Shown here piece after piece: positions 42,601 through 53,500 of a DNA stretch of 64,000 nucleotides (position 1 is the first letter of the stretch; each line of letters begins with the position of its first letter). The position numbers were made by a program, and so were the translations under genes. Source of the stretch: Daphnia carinata (lineage: Eukaryota > Arthropoda > Branchiopoda > Diplostraca > Daphniidae); contig NC_081331.1 of the NCBI RefSeq assembly GCF_022539665.2, positions 13,486,638 through 13,550,637 of the forward strand. Direction: 5' to 3'. Below the pieces are notes generated by a model that made no database searches, was not told the DNA's origin, and saw only the letters and a list, made by a program, of their open reading frames with translations.

Positions 42601-45172
42601 GCATATGGATACCCAGCACTGGAATTATCTTGAAATGTATGCTGTGTTTGTATGATTTCTAGGCATTAATGGGACGCTGAGGCACGCGGCCAATACGGCG
42701 TGTGCTCGGTCACACAACGTGCTGCAGTGCGCCAAAAATCTGCTGAAAGTCGATCGATTACCATTCAGCACTTCTAGTAAAAATTTCACCATTTTATCTT
42801 AGTCGACCAGTAGATAGATGACAATGTTTTTTGCATATTTTCATGTACATTCTCATTCGCCGAGTAGCGTTACAGTGTTGCGATAAGGGCAAGACGTTCC
42901 AGTGTCAAGAGACGTGCCGTTCTGTACTCAAGGCCGGCGAACCGGACGCTGTGGGCTTGCTGGTCAAGGACTGCGGTGAACTATCGCTGACTGAGCCACT
43001 ATGGAAGTGCTTCATGAGCAAATCGCCGCCTTCTTCGCCGGAGCGAAGTGCCAACAATTATGACCGTGCCATCAACGATATCAGAAAGTAACACAACTTT
43101 TCTCTTCTAAACGAATGTTGATTATATCATTCTGTCTGACCCAGTAAGCCAAGAAGTTTAATCGATCCGTCAAAGACAGCTGCGACGACGATCACTACAG
43201 CAACGGCGATTCAGCGTAGCAGTTACGACGCTGCTAAATTAAGCTGTTGCGATCGTGGTACTTTGCAATGTTACCGTCTTTGCCGAACGGCCCACACCAA
43301 CGAATTTTTTCCCGAAACGGTGGAATTGGACGAGTGTGTCGCTCAGCCCAGTGAGGCTGCTTTGGCCACCTGCTTTGAAGATGGTATAATACAACAACTT
43401 ATATTAAAATGATTCACATAAACGTGATATTATGTTTTTCACAGTTGACGAACCGTGCCAGCCCGGCTGTTCTAATCTGTCCTTCTGCTCCAGCTTCAAC
43501 AACAGACCACTGGAGCTGTTCCGCAATTGTAATCCCGAAGCGGACGCAGCAGCACAAAATGTCTTCCAAGAATGGATTCGTATGACACGCGTTGTCCTCC
43601 CTGGTAAAAAGTATTGTGTGTTGTTATAGTTGGACTAGTTATCTTACGGAATTGAGGGGGGTAGGTTTGACGGGCCGGCAAGATGTGAAGCTTTGGGGTC
43701 CGTCTACATGCATGATGCCACAATGGAAAGCCTTAGCTTGCGCCCTTCAGGTAAAATGGATTTATGATTTTTGAAAAATTCCAAAATACAATAATTTCTT
43801 GTTTTTATAGTTTAAACCATGTCGGCGAAACATGTTAAGAACCGCAATTTGCTGGAATTCGTGCATTAAATTGCTTAGCGGATGCATGACACAATACAAT
43901 GCCACGCTGGCCGTCGAGTTATGTAATCGCTTGACGCCAGAGTCTTTCACAGGAGCCTGCATTAGTTTAGAAGATTACCTATCGCCCCAACCTAAGACAG
44001 TTGCCGTCGTGGCACCGTGTCGTTACAACACCTGTCGAACGGACCAGGTCTGCGTTGTTGATCATCGCAGTTCCAATGGCTATTCTTGCCTGCCAGGTTA
44101 GTCGAATGACAGAGCTGATTGAAATTCTTTGTTATTATAAAAATTGCAATGCAGGCTGTAAATTTGGAGACCGATCAAAAATGCTAGGCTTCCCGAAATC
44201 TTGGGTTCAACTACCAACACCTTCAACTTCTTGCTATTATAATAATTGCAACGAAGTGTGCTATTGCAATGGAAAGGGCGAACTTCAGCAATGCCATACA
44301 CCACCTTCGCAGCCTTTCGAGGCTTGTAGAGTAGGCCAACAACAATTCGGTTCGTTCACATCTATTCTGCATTTCAATTTTTTAAATTTAAGAAGCTAAC
44401 ATTGGTCTTTTTCATGTAGTACATGGGACACGATTGCAAAACGATTGCAATCAATGTATTTGCCATTACGGGGAGTTGATTTGCACGCGTTATCGGTGTG
44501 ACAACTCTTCCGGTGTCAGCTCCGTGATTTGGAGTTGCCCACTTCAGCCCAATCCGGTGTGTACCAGCTCTGGCAAACGATTCTTAAATACTTGTGTAGC
44601 ACAATGGCATGGGACGGCTGTCGAACCTTTAGAACACTGTCCCCAGGAAGGACCCGACAGTTTCTTTGCACCTGAATGCTACACAGTTATCCAGCTGGTC
44701 TACAGTCAGAAACAGGTGAGACTATTTTTGAACATAACAAAGAAATAAATAAGATGATTAATAAAAATCAATTTGTTTCCAGATTGATCGCTTGAGCCGC
44801 AGTACGAACAAGTCAACGATTTTCTCGGCAAGCCTGGTGGAACAATCGCTGCGCTATTTGTTAGCATATTCGCACTGCCATGTCAGCGTGTTTCATAGTG
44901 TTGATGGAGAACTGCTTGCCGTCGTCCATTCACAAATGCACTGCGCCAGTTGCAGTGCCGAAGCCGAGAAAATTGTCATGCTCTTCGATACTCGCAGCCC
45001 TCAGGTTACTTTAAATGTTCAGCTCGACGTCATTTTACTGGCGGAAGTCGTCCAGTTTGTCCAGGTCCATCCTTCCTACACCCACACATCGAGTAGTAGC
45101 GGCTTGTCCGCACATCGTGTTCAATCCATCTATACCATTCCTTTTGTTCTCAGTCTGCTGAGATTTATTTAA
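39676..45172 (+). CDS. Reck: RECK (reversion-inducing cysteine-rich protein with Kazal motif)
   Basis: Fifteen exons: 39676-39745, 40004-40068, 41124-41198, 41796-41832, 41894-42060, 42140-42236, 42663-42776, 42868-43087 (or from 42865), 43145-43383, 43445-43603, 43665-43750, 43811-44096, 44155-44349, 44420-44715 and 44783-45172; about 831 residues. After a signal peptide, five cysteine-knot motifs of the RECK type are visible: CCATAVTDACRTFC, CCSLSPVHRCQTAC, CCTLSTDSQCRKAC, CCDKGKTFQCQETC and CCDRGTLQCYRLC. A Cys-rich middle region and one Kazal-like unit (about CPLQPNPVCTSSGKRFLNTC) follow. The C-terminus ends in SSSSG then a hydrophobic tail, fitting a GPI anchor. RECK is a cell-surface inhibitor of matrix metalloproteinases and, in vertebrates, a Wnt7 co-receptor. 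Human RECK has 971 residues and three Kazal units, so this form looks shorter in that part. Its 3' end converges on MAD2L2. Confidence 0.93.
45164..45169 (-). terminator. Candidate poly(A) signal of MAD2L2 inside the last RECK codons
   Basis: TTTATT on the plus strand encodes the last codons of RECK and reads AATAAA on the minus strand, 58 bases after the MAD2L2 stop codon. If used, the MAD2L2 transcript ends within RECK coding sequence. Confidence 0.45.
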
Positions 45173-45226
45173 ACGTAAGCATCGTATTTACAGAATGAAT
45201 TTTCTCCGCTACTGAGCAGCATCATG

Positions 45227-46139
45227 TTAAGAATCATCGACACGGTAGTCCTCTGTGTAAATGTCTATGCAGAAGGGCTGGCTTTCTAATTTCCTGATGG
45301 GAACCACACCACTGGGATTCTTGATCTTTTCAGCCACAATCCATTGGAAATCCTGTATTAATGTAATATCATGTAAATATCAACTGTAAAGAAACTATTT
45401 TTAAATGGTCCTCAATCAGTTCATCTTACCTCGGTCGACTGCCTTTCGAGAATTTTGTTATAAGCCACGCTCCTTGTATGGATTTCGAACGCGAATGTAC
45501 AGTTCCCTCTATCGTAATGGGTTTCGGAACCCAATCTCTGGCTCATTGTAAGCCAAATTGCTGTTGCTTGTTGTCGGATTTCAGTCACATTCAACGTAAC
45601 TTTTCCACTGTATCAATAAACATGTTACATCATATGTGTCCTACATAATATGTGTTTGAGATTTGTTTTACCTCGGAGTTGTCTTGTAGTAAGAGTGAAA
45701 TGAAAAGACAAATCTTTCAACAGGTTTGTCATTCTTGATGACCATGACCAGTTTCTCCACAAAGTCATTTGACAAGAGGTTTCTGACGGTGTTCAGGGTA
45801 TTATCAATGTAATTGTTGACTTCAGGATGTATGGATTTCTAAAAAAAATCAGAAAGAAAATATTGATTAGTGTTTGAATCATAGCAATTGAAATGTTGAC
45901 TTACATAAACTAAGGCATTAAATTTTTGTGTTTGCCTGAAGATTTCGCTAGGATATAGTTTACATGCCCACAGAATCTGATGCAATGACACTTCAAGAAA
46001 ATCAACAACCAATCCTATACATTCTGGAAAAAACATTGCCATCGTCAAGATACGTTAAATGTGAATTTTTTCAGAAGAATAATTATTAATTAATGTTTGC
46101 TACAGTACCATCGCGACCAAAGCTAGCTGAAAGAGTCAT
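45227..46139 (-). CDS. mad2l2: MAD2L2/REV7, HORMA-domain subunit of DNA polymerase zeta and shieldin
   Basis: Five exons (minus): 46139-46109, 46023-45905, 45838-45672, 45607-45430 and 45352-45227, giving 206 residues; human MAD2L2 has 211. Recognisable segments are VDFLEVSLHQILWACKLYP near the N-terminus, VEKLVMVIKNDKPVERFVF in the middle, and DFQWIVAEKIKN near the end, all in the order of the HORMA fold. The C-terminal segment is the mobile seatbelt that closes over bound partner peptides. REV7 links REV3 to REV1 in translesion synthesis and acts in end-joining repair choice and in mitotic control, mainly in the nucleus. Exon 1 codes for only ten residues and part of an eleventh (MTLSASFGRD). 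A second ATG at 46042 lies in frame in unspliced RNA but would lose this start. The gene ends 54 bp from the RECK stop codon. Confidence 0.92.
45615..45620 (+). terminator. Candidate RECK poly(A) signal
   Basis: AATAAA on the plus strand in intron 3 of MAD2L2, about 440 bp after the RECK stop, is the first such hexamer I see downstream. Its use would give a RECK 3' untranslated region antisense to the last two MAD2L2 exons. Confidence 0.35.
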
Positions 46140-46307
46140 GGAATCATAACACAATGGCAGCTGTCTAGCAAATGAGTGTTCACGAATGAATCATAAGATT
46201 TTTGACATAGTACATAAAGTTTACAGATCACAATCCTAGATCGTTTTGAGATAGCTTTAAAGAAAAGATTTTGGGACCGCGATTTGACACCAAAACACGC
46301 TGTCCAC

Positions 46308-46352
46308 GTTGGCATGGCAACGACTTCCTCACCGTAGTGAAGGGGGCGGGGC
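46308..46352. promoter_or_regulatory. X-box-like and GC-box elements upstream of MAD2L2
   Basis: GTTGGCATGGCAAC (46308-46321) matches the RFX X-box at all but one position, and GGGGGCGGGGCC (46342-46353) is a GC box. They lie 170-215 bp before the MAD2L2 start codon. The pair suggests the proximal promoter, possibly shared with the leader on the other strand at 47.2 kb. Confidence 0.45.
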
Positions 46353-46353
46353 C

Positions 46354-47220
46354 ACTTTGAAATGTGGATCTATTTTTATTTTATCCCACCACATTTGTCT
46401 GTTTTTATCACCGTTACAAGTTACAAACCAGAAATAAAGTTTAAACAAGTTATTAAAACTATTATAGAAAATTTATGATATTTCTGATTTTAATACTCAG
46501 TAAGGGCTCCTTACAAGTTGATCGTCAAACACTGGCAAATGTCTAAATTTTTTTTGCAGCCGGAAATTGTTGTTCTTAACAAAGAAATTATTTTTCGCGC
46601 AATATAGCAAAGTGCCTCGGGAAAACACGAAGAAAAGGGTAAATTATCGTAACTACAGTCAGACGAACAGTACTTCCCCGATGAAAGTGATGAGCACATG
46701 GCAATATGGCCGCTCCTGTTCGACCTAGGTTTTTCAAAGTTTGCCATTCTTGCTGTGCAAGGTACTACAAATAGTTTGTAGCCTAGCTTGACAAACTCTG
46801 CTGACAAAGTGTAAATTACCAGGTATAACGCTTAATTAATCGTGTTGTATGTACAGTAACTATGTTTTTCTGGCCAATTTATTTTCGTAAAATACCGTAA
46901 CGTATAATCCACGTAAGTCGAATTAAGCCACGGCTAGAGTGTGGATTTCTTTGGTCTTAAATAGCCTTTATACTGCACAAACATTGTTACAAAATGTGTT
47001 TTGAAAAGAGAAAATTCTAATTGCTAGTGCTTTGTAGGTATCTTCTAACTTTGGCAAGACAATCACAAAATGTTGTTTCAACCTATTGATTCCCAAATAG
47101 TTTTATAGAACTAAGTACAGCGTAACAACTCAGTACAAAGTAGAATAAGCCTTGATAGACATTTTTTCATTATTAGCAACTTTGCTCATAAATCTCTTTT
47201 GTTGCCAGGTCGGTGCCCAT
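46354..47220. other. Spacer between MAD2L2 and the 47 kb leader exons
   Basis: AT-rich with a 98-codon minus frame (46807-46511) that shows no domain. I see no other structure. Confidence 0.4.
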
Positions 47221-47262
47221 GCTGGCTCCACAAAATGAAGAAAAGTTGATAGGCCGGCCGGG

Positions 47263-47694
47263 ATGAGCGACCTGCTAAATGTGGTAAGTACAAACAATAA
47301 CGTATCACTACAGCCCAAACAGAAAGCTGTGAAAGTACAATATGAGAATATTTTCTTTACCATTTATTTATGTACAGGGGGAGCTTCTGAAACCACATCT
47401 TTGTGCTTTCTTTTTAACAAGAACCTTCACTGGCCAAAAGGTCGTATTGGACGTCCCATAATAGAAAATTATGGTTTGGAAGGCAAGGTCGTGGCAGACC
47501 TAAATGACGGTATACACATATTTTCATGAACGTTGGCTGACTCAATTACAAGTGCTACGTTTTCTTCCATCACCGACGTGACTGTAAATCGTTTTTAATT
47601 ACATCGTTTTCAGGGAGGAAGTCCGGAATGCCTGAAGGGGTAATTCCACTATCATCTCCTAATCCATAGGATTGCCATAAAATGGTGAGTGATC
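47263..47694 (+). other. Spliced leader-like exon series of an unrecognised transcript
   Basis: Three candidate exons have good splice sites: one ending ATGAGCGACCTGCTAAATGTG at 47283 before GTAAGT; 47379-47510 after TACAG; and about 47614-47694 after TTTTCAG, ending AAAATG before GTGAGT. Read from the first ATG (MSDLLNV) the frame closes after 34 codons. The longer open frame of exon 2 has no ATG. The series is therefore best seen as a 5' leader with an upstream frame, whose main ATG is the last codon of the third exon. No coding exon in phase was found for it. Confidence 0.3.
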
Positions 47695-50259
47695 AAAACT
47701 GCTATTATGTTACTCTTTTTTTTTAACGTGTTAATATTAGATTGGGTTTTGGGGTTGCAATGTGGCTTACGTTGTCTCAAAGCTCTACGAAGTTAACGCA
47801 AAACCCTGTGTCTTGGGTTTATTCGCTTTCACGGAGCATTTGTTTTTGTTTGTTTTTTTTTTGCTGTCACTGAAAAGTTGAAGCTTTTCACCTTTTTGCT
47901 CTTATGCTTGTTCCGTTTAACGAAAACAAGATTGCGAAACCCCAGCAGACTTACGTGTAAGGTCTCCTACGTGTTTTTATATTTCTAGCTTATCTTTGTT
48001 GCAACTTACGTAGCGTCCTAACTTGGAAGGGATCTGACAAGCGTCTTTTGCATTCTTATTTCTCGTCTAGATATTGTTGCTAGCGTTTGACTACATGGCT
48101 TTTGTTCTGCTGGCCGTTTTTTTGGGAGGGATTTTTTTTTATTCTTCCTAGCCCAGCGACTCGGAAAGTGGAGCAGTCATCTGATACGACATTTTCCCCT
48201 GGTTGTTATACAGTCCGTCGTTTGTGGTGGTCAATTCCCAGGGCTGTACTATCGTTTTCTTTTTGTAGTCGTGTACACATCACGTTTTCTACATTCAAGT
48301 TCTTGTTTTTCTCGAGGGTGCAAGAATCTGAGGTAACAGGAATCGTTGACTTGAGTTGATGATGTTTCTCAATCGTTTGATTATTCAAAACAGCTCTCTA
48401 GGCTGTCGTGTTGGATGACCTCATTCGGTAGAGAGACCCGAGTCCAAAAAAGTGTTAAACTGCCCGTTGCGTTTGCACGGTGATTTTACATGAAAGGGTG
48501 GGCAGATTCTCCATTTTGAGAATACGCTTTTCTCTGTTTTGTTTTCCATCAAGTTTGAAGTATGCGGGTCTGTGCGATTTAAACTTTTTTTGCGCCATGA
48601 AAGTTGAATGTTTTCAAATTTCGATTAATTCTTTTGGTGCTTTTTAAGTTTGAACAGCAGAGCTGAACAAGTAACTAGTTTACAAATCGCTGGGGCAAAA
48701 CGAGTGCGAATGAAGTTTTTAGGGACTTTTGCCTTTGTTCTTTCGCCCAACTTGTCAATTGCGCACGTAACAAGCAATAGAATCTCTTTTTGTATCACGT
48801 TGAACTTTGCACTAATTAGTAGTACTCTTTGTTTTTGTCTGTTTGATCGTTCCTCTTGTTTTTAAAGAATGGCGAAAAGTTGCGGAGTCGTAAAACTGCG
48901 TGGTAGTAAACACTTTCCTTTGTGATCACGTTACAATGTTGCTAAAAGCTTAAATATTTTAATTCATTGGACAGGGGTACCGAGACAAAAAAATTACGCT
49001 TTTTCGTTTGAAATTATTAATTTTTTTTTTGAAAGCTTGCATTTTGGCTTTCAAAACGAGAAATGAGCTCGTTGATTGGCTAGCGCTTATTAACAGTCTC
49101 TATTTGTCAATCTGTCCCGACTTAATAGTCGGCGGCAATAAGGTCACGTTCCCAACTTAGAACCGACTCATCTCGTTACATATAGAACGTAATGCACAAG
49201 AGTAAAATGGGAAAGCTTTCTCTTCTACTAGAATTTTCGAGTTGGGAAACCTCTTCATTTTCTAGGTATCCCTTTGACTGTAAACGCTTAAATGTTGTTC
49301 CTACAATCCCTTTTCACACGTAAAATCAAAGTTGTTCCATTCCATTTCAAACTTAGAGGCTTGTCCGCAAGAGTTCTGAAATGCAATTACAAGGCCATTG
49401 CTACACCACCATCTGAGCAATCGCTCTTTATGTGCAGTACGCAAACTTGTAATCCTTCACAGGTCGTGGAAAAGTGTGGCGTTCTGAACTTGGGAAAGGT
49501 TTATGCAAAAAGGACGATTCCACGAAATGGGATGTTTTGTGCTTTGTACGAAAACTCTCGTTGCTGTTTTCGTGTCGGCATTTTCATGTTTTTGTTTGCG
49601 GAACGGCCCCGTCGTCGTCGATTTGTGCGCAGCCGGGGCGTGTGGCAGAAATGTTATTACTGTCCCCACTCTGTTCACGGTCTGATGTGCAGGCGGGCAT
49701 CTAGCAATCATGGGTCGCGTGATTGAGAATTTTGCGCTTTTCCTTTCGATCGATCTGCCCTCCATTCACCGATAATTACTTTCATTATCTATTTATTGTT
49801 TACATTTCGTTAATTTTTACTTCAATCTCGGCGGTTTGCTCGTTTTCGGCGTTGAATCCCGCATCAATAAAACGTTAGTTGAAAAGGTCGTCCTAGGAGA
49901 ATTTTGAGATTTGTTTGGGTTTTTATCGGAATGATAGAATTTAACAATGCATTTCCTTGTGCACAAGGCTATTTTGAATGTTGGAAGTAGTTCGACTTGA
50001 ATTGGTCTGCATAACGCGCCGGCGCGTGTTCGGCAGGGAGTCAGAAGATCGGTAAAGAAAAAAGAAAAAAAAAAATCCAAGCCAACTAGTTACTTTGGTA
50101 CCGAGCTTGCCGCTTCAGTCGCTTGTGATATCTCTGTAATTTCGCAAGGGTGGAGGGGACGTTTGGTCATCCATTTCGATTGTTCCGTCATATTGTGGGT
50201 CATTGGGAGTCGCTTGATTTCGCACAGTTTCCATCACAAGCATTCCTAGCTTGGCTGCG
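47695..50259. other. AT-rich stretch, no gene recognised
   Basis: Long T runs and no supported coding exon. At 49457-49765 three frames on both strands are open over the same 300 bp; none has a recognisable domain. Probably intron or intergenic. Confidence 0.4.
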
Positions 50260-50586
50260 ATGGAAACTGATCCATCATCACGGGACAGCAGTCCGTCGCC
50301 AACGCCTGGAACGCATTTTGGTGATTCTTTCGAGTGTGCAAGTTGTCCGTCTCCAATGGCGGGCATGGGTGGTGTAAGAAAACTGACGCATAGTGAAACG
50401 ATTGACGGCCTGTCAGCGCCGCATATTTCCGTCTACAATCAGTCGGCAAGGGCTTGGATGTGGTCCAGGGGTACTCCTGGTTGCAAGCGCGCCCTGTCGG
50501 AGCAGAGCGGCGATGGTCACAACCACTTGTGGCATCCTCCATGTTCGATTATGGGCAAACATTCGAAGCGAACATCGGCTCCGCAA
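50260..50586 (+). CDS. Possible first coding exon of an unrecognised Ser/Pro-rich protein
   Basis: From the ATG at 50260 a 109-codon frame (METDPSSRDSSPSPTPGTHF ...) is rich in Ser, Pro and Gly with a few Cys, the usual look of a disordered N-terminus. It may end at CAA before GTCTGT, a weak donor. A following short exon (after AG at 50730 or 50744, ending AAG before GTAAGA at 50821) could continue it, but the reading I find most protein-like (ADDARYQITSILASAASPK) requires the second acceptor. Minus and plus frames overlap the same DNA (50366-50115 and 50150-50377), so the coding strand is not certain. Confidence 0.35.
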
Positions 50587-53500
50587 GTCTGTTTATTTAC
50601 TTGTTTATTGCTGCCGATTGAGCTATGTCATAAAATTAGATGTTTGGGATTTTCTTTTACATTTTCGGACCATTGTTAATGAAAGAAATCGCCATAAATA
50701 ATAACGTTTTTTTTTTTTTAAATATTTAGATGATGGGATCTAGCCACTCCATCTCAGCCTTCCCGCGGACGATGCTCGTTATCAAATCACGTCGATCTTG
50801 GCCAGTGCTGCCTCACCAAAGGTAAGACCCCAAGAGGGATCATTATAACCTATCGAGTGTCATTACCTGTCGAATTTTTCACCATTGTGGTCGTAACCAT
50901 ATTTTGAGGGCGCATTGCGGTCGATACGTCGTCTCCCAATTATACGGGAACTCCTATTGGTTTGTTTCCTCTTTTTGGCTTTCGAGTTTACCTGTTTATT
51001 TTTTTATGCGTTAACAGAACCTTCTGGTTAAGCGGGAATAGGATCTTTTTTTTCTTCAGGACCATTTTTTTTTTGTTGTTGAGATATGGAACTTTTTTGT
51101 CCCTTTGAACGTCGAGTACGTCATTATTGAAATGTACTTTACTTTGTCCCACTTTTCGGTGTGAGAACGATCGTTCTACAATTACCTTCAATCATTGTTG
51201 TTTGATTAGTTCTTTTTCAAGAGACAAATACCCAATTAAACTAAGAGCTCTACGAATAGCTCCCTTTGCGGTCTTTATCACATCGGCATCGACATAAAAA
51301 CGAGATTCGTTTGAAAAAGAAATTGGTAGGCTTATTCTGTAATTTAGAGAAGAATTATGTCGATACCAATTTGTACTATACGACTCCCCCTTTTTTAGTT
51401 GATAAGATTGCCAATACATACGTCACATATGTCGGGTTGATAAGGAAAAAAATAAACCCGTGGCCGGGCGAACGCGTGGGAATCGTCCAGGTGGTGAACC
51501 AAAAGTCTTTCCAACTCGCGTTTCCTTTCTGCTACATTTTGTCATTTGATCAGCTTATTATCGATCGCCGTTGAAAAATGTGTTGCGCGTGGCTATTGAA
51601 AAGATTTATGGGTAGAGCTCTAGACTCGCATACATTTTCATCTTTTTTCGTAAAAGTATAATTTAAAAATTGAAGGCCGTCTACGTCGGGAAAACCTCCG
51701 CTGAGGTCCAATCTGAGTATCCAACCGCGTGGAACGATCGGGACGGAATTCTTCTCCTTTAGTGCGTACCTCCCCCGTATTATTATTATTTTTCTTTTTT
51801 CCTCGAACGACTTGGAAGATCAAAGCAAGTACATTTTTTACCTTTAAAAAAAAATTTGTCCTTTTTGAAATGTCATCCGACTTGATGAAGGCGTAAGTGT
51901 CTGTTGACGCCGGTGACGCATCGCTGGTGTCATTGGCCGCAATTTGATGGCCAAGTGCGATAATTGCCGACGGGATTACAACTGATTGAACCACTGGATG
52001 AGGGAGCAATGCGCCACGTCTCCTAGTTCCGATTCTCTTGATTTTCTCCATCACTTGGTTGATTGGATTCTCTTAGATGAGTAGTACTACAAAGGACTAT
52101 CTCTCGCTCAACCGTGTCACCCGTATGAGACCATTGACGCTATAAAAACAAAACGAATAGTAATAGGAAATAGAGTAAAGGAAAATCGGGGGTTGGATCA
52201 ATCATGTCCGAGAATGAGGGGCTCGCGAGTCTGCGCCTGGCCAAAAAAAAAAAAGGATGTGCACATTTCTTAAACTTTTTTCTTTGCCGCTGGTAAAACT
52301 AATTGGGAAGTTGATGTTGTCTGACACGATGTAACGTTGTTATGACTCTTGTGATACGCCGTATTAAATAACCGATGGGCGGAAGCGTTGTGTGTCGGTA
52401 AACTAGAGCTGGAAAATGGGCGCGCCGGTTGAAATAAGAAACTGCCAATGTTAAAAGTAAAATGACGGCCGATCGTATTGTTGATGAACCCAATTCCTTG
52501 GTCACTTGGTTTTTTCTTTCTGGCCAATGTCAGCGTGACCCGCCTTTGCGTGACTGTTTCGTCGATGACGTTAAACTCAGTCGTGGCGGTATCGAATAAA
52601 CCTTGAAAAAGCGTTTGTTTCTATAAAAATCTACCCAAATACCCCGCGTTTTCTTTGTTTTGCGTATCTTATTTTAGCGCCAGATGCGCCGTCTTTCGTG
52701 TCGTATAGTCTCGTTAAGCTGAATGACGTCAGCAAGTTTATTTCATTATTTTTTTTTCTTTTGGCTTGTGCAGTTAACACTTGTACAGTCGTAAAATATG
52801 GATCTTTGTGTTTCTTTCATTTTTTGGGGGGGTTTGTTTGATGGCCGGAAAGAAGCGTCGATTCTGTAAGAAAGAAAACACGCAGTTTCAATAGATTTAA
52901 TAAAATAGGAGAGAATGAAAAGCGCGTGTTTTATTTCTCCCCATGTGGTGTGAAGCAGTAAATATTATTTAGTTTATTAGCTTTTCACAAACGGCCATCT
53001 ATCTTGTTTTTCCTTCCGTCCGCCTTTTCAGTTTGTTTCAATTTACGTGTCGTTGCCTTGTAGACGTTTGAAGAAAGGATAACACGGAAACCCCATCTGT
53101 TGTCGTTCGCACGCCGTCATGTCCATAAAATGACGTCTGTTTATCTGTTTAAATTCGATTTTTTTTTGTGTTGAGCAATTGTCCGTTAGACGTGCACGTC
53201 ATAACTTGGACGCTGTGTAATTGTGTACCTTTGGCTGTTACGTAAAAAAAAGGAGCGGAAAGAAGTGGCAGCGACCTTAGAGTTGATTACTTGTTCACGT
53301 TTGGGATGCGGTTACGTTTCGTCCTGTGGGTTGGACGTGCATACGTGTTCCACTCGAGCTGTTCGTGAAGATGGTCACACAGATCCATGGAGGCAATTTT
53401 CAATTAGATATCCTTTTTGTACAGAGAAGAGCACGCGGTGTTTGAAGGAGATCAAAAATAGGTCACATCAAGATGAGCAGTTGTTCCCCAAAGTCCTTGT

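Noticed and set aside
49292-49726. 144-codon plus-strand frame with a run of arginines
   Set aside because: Overlaps similar frames on both strands, with no ATG context, domain or splice structure that favours it.
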